Positions 1 to 6,711 of a stretch of 9,213 nucleotides of DNA are shown here, one piece after another. This stretch comes from Planctomycetota bacterium (lineage in GTDB: Bacteria; Planctomycetota; Phycisphaerae; WQYP01). A program made the position numbers and the translations under genes. Under the pieces are notes generated by a model, which searched no databases, was not told the DNA's origin, and was given only the letters and a program-made list of their open reading frames with translations. How positions within the stretch are numbered: position 1 is the stretch's first letter; each line of letters begins with the position of its first letter. The stretch covers positions 1 to 9,213 of the forward strand of contig JAJZCT010000095.1 of the NCBI GenBank assembly GCA_021828925.1. The letters are read 5' to 3'.

Positions 1-310
1 GGCGCAGCACCCCTATGGACGCTCTGCGCCGGGGAAAAGACTTCATCATGGCCAGCAGGCCTTCAGGCAATTGCGCCTGCTCCGCGATGGATTGGCGTAA
101 ATCGTCAAGCTCCGCACGCGTGGGCAGGCGAGCGTTCCAAAGCAGAAATACCACTTCTTCAAACGTGGAATTTTCCGCCAGTTCATCGATGGTAATACCA
201 CGATAGGTCAACACACCGTTTTCAATTGAGCAAATGGAAGAGCTTAACGCCACGATGTCGCGTAGGCCTCCGCTGGTTGCGGCGACGGTAGTCATTGGGG
301 TCTGGGTCAT
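1..310 (-). CDS. gltA: Citrate synthase, N-terminal part (runs off left edge)
   Basis: Citrate synthase condenses acetyl-CoA with oxaloacetate to give citrate, the entry step of the TCA cycle, in the cytoplasm. Only the first 103 codons are present. The reading frame is open to the window edge, so this is an edge truncation and not a broken gene. The visible protein has the typical N-terminal small-domain signature: GLRDIVALSSSIC near residues 15-27, ENGVLTYRG near 30-38, then DELAENSTFEEVVFLLW and RLPTRAEL. The catalytic His and Asp residues lie in the missing C-terminal part. The ATG at 310-308 is chosen because AGGAG (318-322, read on the minus strand) lies 7 bases upstream. A close 2-methylcitrate synthase cannot be excluded from the N-terminus alone. 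Upstream on the same strand is a strong terminator (383-422), so the gene probably has its own promoter in the short gap 323-382. Confidence 0.9.
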   Translation of the reverse strand, partial: MTQTPMTTVAATSGGLRDIVALSSSICSIENGVLTYRGITIDELAENSTFEEVVFLLWNARLPTRAELDDLRQSIAEQAQLPEGLLAMMKSFPRRRASIGVLR

Positions 311-343
311 ACGATTACTCCTGAACGCACATCAGAGATGCTA

Positions 344-372
344 ATAATACACACTGGAGGTGGAATCGTATA
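344..372 (-). promoter_or_regulatory. Weak candidate promoter for citrate synthase gene
   Basis: On the minus strand a TATTAT hexamer (349-344) resembles a -10 box. A poor -35-like TATACG (372-367) lies 17 bases further upstream. It sits between the upstream terminator and the ribosome binding site, where a promoter would be expected. The -35 match is only about half of consensus, so this is tentative. Confidence 0.25.
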
Positions 373-382
373 GTTTTCAGCG

Positions 383-422
383 CAATAAAAAAGCCGTGTG
401 GAGGAGGGTAGGTCCACACGGC
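383..422 (-). terminator. Rho-independent terminator, minus strand
   Basis: A perfect 10-bp inverted repeat (GCCGTGTGGA at 393-402 and TCCACACGGC at 413-422) has a 10-base loop. On the minus strand it is followed directly by a run of six T and then ATTG (392-383), the classic intrinsic terminator layout. It would stop transcripts moving leftward before the citrate synthase promoter. No protein gene lies just upstream of it on this strand, so the transcript it ends may be a small RNA from the region 430-630. Confidence 0.8.
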
Positions 423-438
423 ATGGCGGAGGAGGAAA

Positions 439-550
439 CGAGTTTAAGTGATAGTGTATGGTGCGGATCACACCAGCACAGACCTCCACGTTGTGCCCGG
501 GAAGCGGCGGGCCTGCGCCATACACAATCCATATTCACTTGCCCTATTCG
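439..550. ncRNA. Candidate structured RNA, strand and family unknown
   Basis: A nested set of inverted repeats spans this stretch. CGA (439-441) pairs with TCG (548-550). AAGTGA (446-451) pairs with TCACTT (535-540). GTGTATGG (454-461) pairs with CCATACAC (518-525). Inside are two alternative hairpins, GCACA/TGTGC (476-480 with 492-496) and GCCCG/CGGGC (495-499 with 508-512). There is no credible protein gene here, and the core lies between a minus-strand terminator (383-422) and a plus-strand terminator (634-672), so either strand could be the transcript. I looked for hallmarks of tmRNA, RNase P RNA, SRP RNA and common riboswitches and did not find them. A 6S-like RNA or a new RNA is possible but unsupported. 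Confidence 0.35.
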
Positions 551-633
551 AGCACCGTCACGTTCTTTCGGTCCCGACGTTCTTGCACTCTCTGTCACTG
601 CCGCGGTCGCTGCCGCACGTTAAGATATATTGC

Positions 634-672
634 AACTCCCGTGCCAGTGCGGCGTGAGGCGGAGTTTTTTTT
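634..672 (+). terminator. Probable rho-independent terminator, plus strand
   Basis: AACTCC (634-639) and GGAGTT (661-666) form a 6-bp stem around a loop that can itself pair through GCC/GGC. The stem runs into eight consecutive T (665-672). The long U-run is convincing. The stem has an internal loop, so it is weaker than the minus-strand terminator at 383-422. No plus-strand protein gene precedes it, which supports a non-coding transcript from this region. Confidence 0.55.
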
Positions 673-886
673 GAGAATCGCCGGACAATTGCGGCCAATA
701 ATTCAATGAACCGGATTTTAACTCGAAAAAGCGGGGCGTTTTGCCTGATTATTAGACACACTGGCTTAAAGAATCAATAGGGCATTGAAAATATACGCGT
801 GCCGGGGGACGCCACCCAAAGAATCCAATGCCTGGAGTTCGTGCAGTAGTAGTCGGCGCTGCTTATACGCAATGCAATGCTCCCGC
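673..886. other. Intergenic stretch with nothing recognised
   Basis: Between the plus-strand terminator and the MITE-like element I see no ORF with both a ribosome binding site and recognisable protein character, no tRNA-like fold and no clear promoter. The 67-codon minus-strand frame crossing its left part has no recognisable domain and overlaps the terminator, so it is probably chance. Confidence 0.5.
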
Positions 887-894
887 CTGCCGCA
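887..894 (+). repeat. Left 8-bp target-site duplication
   Basis: CTGCCGCA abuts the left terminal inverted repeat of the MITE-like element. The same octamer recurs exactly at 1068-1075, directly after the right inverted repeat. A flanking duplication of this kind is what transposase-mediated insertion leaves behind. Confidence 0.75.
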
Positions 895-1067
895 GGGCGT
901 GGCAATTTTACCGGGCCACACGGCCGTGCGGGGAAACTTCACATAGCCGCCGGCTTTGCCGGTGGTGGAACGCACCAAAAAAGCATCCCGATGCGCCGGG
1001 ACCAAACGGTGTGATTTGCCCCTGATTTAGCGTTATTTCGGCCCTGCCCGGAAAAATTGCCACGCCC
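895..1067 (+). mobile_element. MITE-like element, complete copy (173 bp)
   Basis: The ends are 22-bp terminal inverted repeats that match at 21 of 22 positions: left arm 895-916 begins GGGCGTGGCAAT, and right arm 1046-1067 is its reverse complement. Perfect 8-bp direct repeats (CTGCCGCA, 887-894 and 1068-1075) flank it exactly. The interior encodes no transposase but is highly foldable. A near-complementary pair joins 930-943 to 1010-1022, a hairpin has CCGCCGGC (947-954) with GCCGGTGG (958-965), and a small hairpin joins 986-990 to 997-1001. A truncated copy lies at 6712-6858. An 8-bp duplication suits several transposase families (ISL3, IS1595, IS66 and IS256 types are known to give about 8 bp), so the mobilising parent cannot be named. 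It ends 136 bases before the membrane glycosyltransferase start. Confidence 0.75.
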
Positions 1068-1075
1068 CTGCCGCA
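1068..1075 (+). repeat. Right 8-bp target-site duplication
   Basis: This is an exact copy of the octamer CTGCCGCA found at 887-894. It begins at the first base after the right inverted repeat of the MITE-like element. Confidence 0.75.
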
Positions 1076-1203
1076 TGGGGGCAACTGTAAGATTTGCGGG
1101 AATTGCTCCGGCAAGCTAAAACTGTGACCGCACGCAACGCCGCGCGCCGGGAACGTTGCTGGTTTTTCAGAAGTGACCGGCACTACCAATATGAGGATCA
1201 GTT

Positions 1204-2562
1204 GTGAAGACTACCCGCAGCATGAAGATCGGCCCTTTTGACCCGCTGACAAAACTTGAACGATTGGGTCTGGTCGTGCTGCTGATCGGCGTTATTGCTT
1301 TTGGCTGCGTTACGGAAGTTCGATCAGCCTTTCTTAGACGGCGAATGACTGATGTTGATACGTATTTTCGCGCCGCATGGGCCGTGCGCGTGCATAAAGA
1401 TCCTTACAACGTCACCGATACCAATGGCTGGCATTACAATTATCCGCCTCTGCTGGCAACGCTTTTGTATCCGCTGGCTGATGCACCGGCCAAATTCAGT
1501 CGGGCGGGATTGCTGCCATATCCCGTTTCCGTGGCGATCTGGTATCTCATCGGCATTGGCTGTATCTGGTGGGGGAGTCACGCGCTGGCGCAGGCGCTGG
1601 AAAAGACTTCCACCGATCCCGCCGTGCGCAACATGCCGCGTTTTTGCCGCAGGTGGTGGGCGCTGCGCATTATTCCGATATTGATCTGCCTGCCGGCCAT
1701 TGGCCGCGCGGTGGTGCGCGGACAGGTGAATAGTGTTCTTTTAATGCTGTTTTGTTTTGCCGGGGCCGCTCTGGCCACACGCAAACGTTTTTGGGCCGGG
1801 TTTGCCAACGGTCTGGCGGCGGCGTTAAAGGTCTTCCCCGGCTTTTTAATTCTCTATGGAATATCGCGCCTGCGGGGGACTTATCTTCTCGGTATGGCGG
1901 CGGCGTTAGTCGTTGGTTTGTTGGTTGTCCCCGGGATCATCATGGGGCCGCAACACATGATGGCGGCGTATCATCGCTTTGCGCAGGTGGTTTTGGAACC
2001 CGCTCTTGGATTGAATCATAACACCTCGCGTGATAAGGAACTTCTGGATATTAATAAGACTGATTCAACATCCTTTGAAGCGATGATTGATCATACGGTT
2101 TACTTCGGACGCCACGCGCCGGCCCCGGCAAAATGGATGAAACTGGCGCATTGGGGAATATCGGCCGTACTTGTGGCCATCACGCTGCTGGTGGAATTTC
2201 TGCGACGAAAAGATGATCCGATTTTTCGCAACCTGTTTCTTGGCGTGCTGATTACCATCATGATGCCGATTATTCCAATTTGTCACCCCCATTATTTCTG
2301 CATGGTGCTGCCTCTGGTTACAGCGATTCTCGCGGCGCGTTGGGAACATGACCGGACGCTTCCCCTGGGCGGTGCGCTGGGTTGGGTGATGATCTTTTTT
2401 GCCGCCTCACATATTATGACGGTGCTGCCGCCGCCGTTTTATATTCTTCGTGGTCTGGGGCTGGTTACCTATTCCGCTTTGGTGCTCTGGGCCGCCGGAT
2501 TATTTGTCATGTGGCATTGGGAAACACCACGCGAATGGCAGCCAATTCCGGCTGTGGCATAA
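1204..2562 (+). CDS. Polytopic membrane glycosyltransferase, GT87/DUF2029-like
   Basis: A 452-residue integral membrane protein, probably a GT-C fold glycosyltransferase that uses a polyprenyl-phosphate sugar donor on the outer face of the cytoplasmic membrane. GT87 members include mycobacterial mannosyltransferases, but donor and acceptor here are unknown. Multiple hydrophobic segments are visible (for example about 21-36, 105-123, 155-170, 176-191, 197-220, 226-247, 315-331, 343-360, 366-378, 390-408 and 420-437). GT87-like features include an acidic loop after the first segment (D50, D52, TYFRAAW), DPYNV near 66-70, NYPP near 79-82, RGQVN at 172-176, LKVFPG at 208-213 and HPHYF at 361-365. 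The GTG start at 1204 has GAGG 7 bases upstream; an in-frame ATG at 1222 is the alternative. It seems to be a single gene: 146 bases separate it from the next start, with no clear terminator. The substrate cannot be read from the neighbours. Confidence 0.82.
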   Translation: MKTTRSMKIGPFDPLTKLERLGLVVLLIGVIAFGCVTEVRSAFLRRRMTDVDTYFRAAWAVRVHKDPYNVTDTNGWHYNYPPLLATLLYPLADAPAKFSRAGLLPYPVSVAIWYLIGIGCIWWGSHALAQALEKTSTDPAVRNMPRFCRRWWALRIIPILICLPAIGRAVVRGQVNSVLLMLFCFAGAALATRKRFWAGFANGLAAALKVFPGFLILYGISRLRGTYLLGMAAALVVGLLVVPGIIMGPQHMMAAYHRFAQVVLEPALGLNHNTSRDKELLDINKTDSTSFEAMIDHTVYFGRHAPAPAKWMKLAHWGISAVLVAITLLVEFLRRKDDPIFRNLFLGVLITIMMPIIPICHPHYFCMVLPLVTAILAARWEHDRTLPLGGALGWVMIFFAASHIMTVLPPPFYILRGLGLVTYSALVLWAAGLFVMWHWETPREWQPIPAVA

Positions 2563-2642
2563 AGCGGACACTCAAGCATTGCCGCAAGATTGCAATGTAT
2601 GGCGCGGCGTAGAACTTCCCAAACCGGCGATGACCGGATAAA

Positions 2643-2691
2643 TTCGTCGTGATAGCGGATACTGTGGGCCACACGCAGCGGCCACGACGAA
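2643..2691 (+). repeat. Inverted repeat in leader of aldo/keto reductase
   Basis: A perfect 9-bp inverted repeat (TTCGTCGTG at 2643-2651, CACGACGAA at 2683-2691) ends 8 bases before the GGAG ribosome binding site of the next gene. The 31-base loop contains a further small palindrome, GTGGGCCAC. There is no T-run, so it is not a terminator. It could be an operator or an mRNA leader fold; which one cannot be told from sequence alone. Confidence 0.4.
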
Positions 2692-2708
2692 AATGTTTTG
2701 GAGCTTTT

Positions 2709-3710
2709 ATGCAAATGAATCCCTGGCTGCCGGCATCCAACCGGTATGAGTCAATGGTATATAACCGCTGCGGTAAATCCGGACTTAAGCTGCCGGCAAT
2801 TTCTTTGGGATTGTGGCATAATTTCGGCGGGGTGGATCTGCTTGAAAATCAACGCTCCATGCTGCGTTGCGCCTTTGAGTTGGGCATCACGCATTTTGAT
2901 CTGGCAAATAACTATGGCCCGCCGCCAGGATCAGCTGAAGAAAACTTCGGGCGCTTATTGCAACAAGACCTGCGTCCGTGGCGGGATGAACTGATTATTT
3001 CCACCAAAGCCGGCTACACGATGTGGGAGGGGCCGTATGGTGATTGGGGGTCGCGCAAGTATCTGCTGGCAAGTCTGGATCAGAGCCTGCAACGCATGGG
3101 CCTGGATTATGTGGATATTTTCTATTCCCATCGCCCCGATCCGGAAACACCCCTGGAAGAAACCATGGGTGCTTTGGATTCGGCGGTGCGGCAGGGTAAA
3201 GCGCTTTATGCGGCGCTGTCGAATTACAAGCCCGCTGAGGCCCGGCGGGCGTTTGCAATTTTGAAATCCCTCGGTACGCCGTGTCTGATTCATCAGCCCC
3301 GCTATTCCATGCTTGAACGCTGGATTGAAAGCGAACTGCTGGATGTGCTTGGTGAACAAGGGGTGGGAGCTATTGCGTTCTGCCCGCTGGCGCAAGGGTT
3401 ATTGACCAATAAATATCTTGCGGATATTCCCGAAGATTCGCGCGCCGCCAAATCATACAGTTTTCTCAAGGCGGATAGAATTACCCCGCAATTGCGGAGT
3501 CGCATCGGAAAACTCAATGATATTGCCTTGGGCCGGGGGCAAAGTCTGGCCCAGATGTCCCTGGTCTGGGTGCTGCGCGACCCGCGCGTAACCTCCGCCC
3601 TGATTGGAGCCAGCCGGGTGTCGCAAATTCAGGAAAATGTTAAAGCCCTTAGCAATCGCACCTTTACCGCCGAGGAGTTGAAGGCCATTGATAGTGCGCT
3701 GGAAAGCTAG
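2709..3710 (+). CDS. yghZ: Aldo/keto reductase, YghZ (AKR14)-type
   Basis: A 333-residue NADPH-dependent cytoplasmic oxidoreductase. It closely follows E. coli YghZ (346 residues), which reduces L-glyceraldehyde 3-phosphate and methylglyoxal-type aldehydes. Shared blocks include [88 protein letters not shown] and [10 protein letters not shown]. The AKR catalytic tetrad is complete: D64, Y69, K100 and H141. The ATG at 2709 is preferred because GGAG lies 5 bases upstream and the resulting N-terminus matches YghZ in length. The longer GTG frame from 2649 has no ribosome binding site and lies inside an inverted repeat. ispE starts about 43 bases downstream on the same strand, so the two could share a transcript. 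The true substrate in this organism is unknown; detoxification of reactive aldehydes is likely. Confidence 0.92.
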   Translation: MQMNPWLPASNRYESMVYNRCGKSGLKLPAISLGLWHNFGGVDLLENQRSMLRCAFELGITHFDLANNYGPPPGSAEENFGRLLQQDLRPWRDELIISTKAGYTMWEGPYGDWGSRKYLLASLDQSLQRMGLDYVDIFYSHRPDPETPLEETMGALDSAVRQGKALYAALSNYKPAEARRAFAILKSLGTPCLIHQPRYSMLERWIESELLDVLGEQGVGAIAFCPLAQGLLTNKYLADIPEDSRAAKSYSFLKADRITPQLRSRIGKLNDIALGRGQSLAQMSLVWVLRDPRVTSALIGASRVSQIQENVKALSNRTFTAEELKAIDSALES

Positions 3711-3753
3711 AATCCCGATAGCGGAAGGCGTAATGAAATCCGGAAGAAAAAAG

Positions 3754-4711
3754 ATGGTGCATATCAATTCGGCCCTTGATCCGCGTAATGAACCGCCGGT
3801 AACGCCTGCAACGGTCCCGGCGGATGTATTGACATTTCATGCCCCGGCAAAATTAAATCTGGGCTTGCGGATATTTCCACGCCGCCCCGATGGATTTCAC
3901 GATATTGAATCATGGTTTGCGCCCATTTCACTCTACGATACGCTGACCTTCCACAAAGCGCAAGCGCTGACCCTGCAACTCTCCGGACTGGCGGCGGACC
4001 TTTCAGACGAGCCTGAAAAAAAATCTCGTGGGTCGCGCCGCGCTGGCGTTGGCTGAAACAGCCGGCGTGCCCGCCCACGCGCATATTCATCTACATAAAC
4101 TTATTCCCGCTGGCGGGGGTTTAGGCGGCGGAAGCTCTGACGCTGCAACGACCTTGTTGGCACTGAAACAATTATGGAATGTCCCCATTTCCACCGCAGA
4201 ATTGTCAAAGCTTGCCGCAGCGCTGGGCAGTGACGTGCCATTTTTCATTCATGGGCAATCTGCGGTGTGCCGCGGTCGGGGCGAAATCATCGAACCGCTG
4301 CCATTCCAGCGTCTCTTGTTTGCCGTGTTAATCATTCCGCCCTATGGCACAAGCACCAAAGATGTTTATCAGGAATTTGATAATCAATCAGCGCCCGTGG
4401 ACACTAAAGCGATTCCCTGGCAGGAAATATCGCAGTTGAGTGCCGCGGAAATCAGTGCGGCGATTCGCAACGATCTTGAAGCCCCCGCATTTTCCGTCAC
4501 CGCCGGCCTGTGCGATTTACGCGATAACATCACAGCCTTAGTCAGTCGCCTCGTGCACCTCAGCGGCAGCGGCTCAACACTCTTTATCCTCGCCGATCAA
4601 GCCGCCCAAGCCGACGCCCTGGCGGAAACCCTTGAACACAATCTGCCCGAAAACATCCGCATCCTGCCGGTTGTTTTATTTGCCCGAAATCCAATGGCGG
4701 ATCAGCGGTAG
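3754..4711 (+). CDS. ispE: 4-diphosphocytidyl-2-C-methyl-D-erythritol kinase, frameshifted
   Basis: IspE is a GHMP-family kinase that phosphorylates CDP-methylerythritol in the MEP route to isopentenyl diphosphate. The gene is split. One frame covers 3754 to about 4020 and ends at a stop at 4054-4056. The rest continues in the +1 frame to 4711. The break falls in a run of eight A (4016-4023). Removing one A gives an uninterrupted protein of about 318 residues that reads through [16 protein letters not shown], as the family should. Family features on both sides are intact: [10 protein letters not shown] (catalytic Lys33), DGFHDIES, the ATP loop [14 protein letters not shown] (about 118-131) and GSDVPFF with the expected catalytic Asp160. 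Because MEP-pathway kinases are normally essential, a sequencing or assembly slip, or polymerase slippage on the A-run, is more likely than true loss. The ATG at 3754 has GGAAG 7 bases upstream; ATG 3733 is the alternative. The end overlaps the convergent glycosidase gene by 36 bases. Confidence 0.88.
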
Positions 4712-5761
4712 TACGGGTTCACCTTGCGGCGAATAGGCTCCGTAGTCGGTTGGTTTACAGCCGGGAAGCCATTCCCATATAAAAGCTCCCACAAAGGAAC
4801 TTGCGGGTATTTTCCGCCAGACGCGTACAAACGCCTGGTAGGCAATCGCCTGATTGGACGGATTTATCAGGCCCGTGCCAACATAATCCCATGGCTTGGC
4901 CAATGTGTTGTTGAGATTATCCCAACCGATTTCGGTAAACAGCACGGGCTTTCGTTCCCGTGCGGCGAACGTCAAAATGCGATGTTTAATGCGCTGCCAG
5001 TGGGCAACCACCTCGGCAATGGAGGGATCTTTGGAATCCGAAAGATCGTAATAGGAATTCATGCCGATGTAATTAAGCTGCGGCCAGAAATGAACATATT
5101 GATAATGATCCCAATTCGCGCTGTACGTAAGTTTGCCGGTAAATCGCTGCCGTACCAACCGGATAATACGCAGCCACTGCGTATTAAATGGTTCGGTGGA
5201 AAGCAACTCGCTGCCGACACAGAAAACGGTCACGTGGGCTTGCTGCGCCCACGTGGCGGCGGCCAGAATGTATGCGCGATAGCGTGCAAACCAGAGGCTC
5301 CAGCTTTTGGGTTTTATGACCCCGCGCCAATCGTTACCGGTAGCATGATTCAAGAGTACAATGGGCATAAGCATTGTGTGGATGCCCAGATGATGGGCCG
5401 CAAGCAGTACGTCATGTATCTGCGGAGGCGTTAGTGAAACGTGCGGATCGATATGAATATCATCGGCATGGACATCATGCTGCCGGGCGTTAATGACAAA
5501 ATTAATCCAGGTACAACCCATGGATCGCAGCTTCGCTATGGCGTGCAAATATCCGGATATTCCGCCGGGATTATCGAGTTGCATTGAAAAACCGCGGATG
5601 GGCGGCAGGGCGGAAATCGGATAGTGCAGCGGCGGCGGGGGCGGTAAGCGTCGGGTGATGGGCCGCCGCGGCCTGCCCATGCCGGCAACGTTCAACATAA
5701 ACGTCGTGACACTGAACACCAGTACGCTGACCAATATGATGGCAACAAATCTTCGGGCCAA
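4676..5761 (-). CDS. Membrane-anchored GH113-like glycoside hydrolase
   Basis: A 361-residue protein with one N-terminal membrane segment (about 6-25), a Pro/Arg-rich linker (about 29-48) with a run of five Pro, and a TIM-barrel domain facing the cell exterior or periplasm. The barrel looks like family GH113, whose characterised members are beta-mannanases. The features are IRGFSMQLD after the linker, INFVINARQHDVH at about 86-98, PHVSLTP, FCVGSEL with the presumed acid/base Glu185, LTYSANWDHY, YIGMNSYYDLS, KPVLFTEIGW with the presumed nucleophile Glu277, and GAFIWEWLPG near the end. All are in the expected order, so the enzyme looks intact. The start is TTG at 5761, set by GGAG 8 bases upstream (5773-5770); a nearby ATG at 5766 is out of frame. 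The substrate (mannan or another beta-glycan) is inferred only. It points away from folA and runs convergently into ispE. Confidence 0.78.
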   Translation of the reverse strand: MARRFVAIILVSVLVFSVTTFMLNVAGMGRPRRPITRRLPPPPPLHYPISALPPIRGFSMQLDNPGGISGYLHAIAKLRSMGCTWINFVINARQHDVHADDIHIDPHVSLTPPQIHDVLLAAHHLGIHTMLMPIVLLNHATGNDWRGVIKPKSWSLWFARYRAYILAAATWAQQAHVTVFCVGSELLSTEPFNTQWLRIIRLVRQRFTGKLTYSANWDHYQYVHFWPQLNYIGMNSYYDLSDSKDPSIAEVVAHWQRIKHRILTFAARERKPVLFTEIGWDNLNNTLAKPWDYVGTGLINPSNQAIAYQAFVRVWRKIPASSFVGAFIWEWLPGCKPTDYGAYSPQGEPVLPLIRHWISGK

Positions 5762-5839
5762 AGCATGATCTCCGAGCTAAAATGATAATGCATGCCGAAA
5801 ATCGCAAGCTTGCAAGGCAACGCATTGCGTCATCGCCCT

Positions 5840-5941
5840 AGTCCGCCGCCGGATGCGGCGCTGACTGCAAATAGAAATACACAAAAAATTCGATTGGCAC
5901 AGGCACGCCTGGTGTGAAAGGTGAATATTCCTTGGCCATGT
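5840..5941 (-). CDS. Small ORF of 33 codons, possible gene remnant
   Basis: On the minus strand an ATG at 5941-5939 is preceded by AGGAG with a 6-base gap (5952-5948), as good a ribosome binding site as any in the window. It opens a 33-codon frame: MAKEYSPFTPGVPVPIEFFV followed by YFYLQSAPHPAAD. The first 20 residues resemble the N-terminus of P-loop ATPases of the type that begin with a PF.PG.PV...FVGR motif, but the expected GR and the following Walker region are missing, and I could not find them in another frame. It may therefore be the decayed start of a deleted ATPase gene, or a genuine small protein. It lies between folA and the glycosidase on the same strand, 75 bases after the folA stop. 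A GC-rich imperfect hairpin covers its last codons. Confidence 0.4.
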
Positions 5942-6016
5942 GAATCTCCTGTTCATCGCGCCGGCCAATGAGCCACGCCCGGTCGACAGTTCATTATGCC
6001 TGTGCTCATGGATTGG

Positions 6017-6547
6017 TCAAACACCGGGTTCATGGGCAGGCAAGATGCGGCGGTGCGGCGAGGTATTCAGAATGCGATAATACGTCAAAAAGTCTACCCC
6101 GTGTGACTCACGGCGTTCCGCTATCCGCCATTCTTCTTCATTCCATTTCGGAAACCATATATCGCCTGTGACTTGTGTCTCGCATTTTATAATACTGATA
6201 TACATACGCTCCGCCAGCGGCATAGCCAAGGCATAAATCTCCGCGCCGCCGACAACAAATAGTTCTTGTTCGCCTGAATTCTTAGCCGCGGCAAGAGCCT
6301 CCTGAAGTTGCGTAAACCACTGCGTGTCGGTTGGGATCGGGGATGGAATTCGGCGGCTCAGTATTAGATTGCGACGCCTGGGCAGCGGCCGGCGGATGGA
6401 GTCAAACGTTTTGCGCCCCATTAAAACAGTGTGGCCGGTGGTAAGGCGTTTGAAGTGCTGGAGATCCTCGGGCACATTCCAGGGGAGTTGTCCTTTCCAG
6501 CCAATCACATGATCCGGCGTCATCGCGGAAATAAGGCTGATGAGCAT
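6017..6547 (-). CDS. folA: Dihydrofolate reductase
   Basis: DHFR reduces dihydrofolate to tetrahydrofolate with NADPH in the cytoplasm and is the target of trimethoprim. The 176-residue protein has all landmarks: MLISLISAM at the N-terminus, GWKGQLPWNVPEDLQHF with the catalytic Asp28 (Asp27 in E. coli), HTVLMGRKTFDSI at 39-51, RRNLILSR, the NADPH-binding FVVGGAEIYALAMP at 97-110, and Thr127 in the position of E. coli Thr113. Length is close to the usual 160-170. The ATG at 6547-6545 is preceded by AGGTG with a 4-base gap. The frame stays open upstream to 6736, but that extension has no DHFR similarity and reaches into the repeat at 6712, so it is not used. No thyA lies beside it in this window. 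Nothing clear terminates it before the small ORF downstream. Confidence 0.95.
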   Translation of the reverse strand: MLISLISAMTPDHVIGWKGQLPWNVPEDLQHFKRLTTGHTVLMGRKTFDSIRRPLPRRRNLILSRRIPSPIPTDTQWFTQLQEALAAAKNSGEQELFVVGGAEIYALAMPLAERMYISIIKCETQVTGDIWFPKWNEEEWRIAERRESHGVDFLTYYRILNTSPHRRILPAHEPGV

Positions 6548-6711
6548 TAAACACCTGTAGTAGAAATCGCGCCAGGAATGTACCGCCACTCCCGACCGCA
6601 TATACAAACCGCACCGACCATCAATCGACACACCAGGCGCGGTTGGAATTCCCACAATTTTACGCCAAAATTCCGGTGCGTCCATAAAATCGCCCTGCTG
6701 TCCTGTCATGG

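Noticed and set aside
307..623. Several overlapping 69-87 codon frames on both strands
   Set aside because: They overlap the terminator and the RNA-like fold, have no recognisable domain and contradict one another.
908..1189. 93-codon minus-strand frame across the MITE-like element
   Set aside because: It crosses both inverted repeats and the target duplications. No ribosome binding site or domain is evident, and the truncated copy does not preserve it as a gene.
2577..2597. Inverted repeat CATTGC/GCAATG after the glycosyltransferase gene as a terminator
   Set aside because: The stem is only 6 bp and no T-run follows, so termination cannot be supported.
2649..2708. Longer GTG-started form of the aldo/keto reductase
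   Set aside because: No Shine-Dalgarno precedes it and it lies in an inverted repeat. The ATG at 2709 matches YghZ length and has GGAG upstream.
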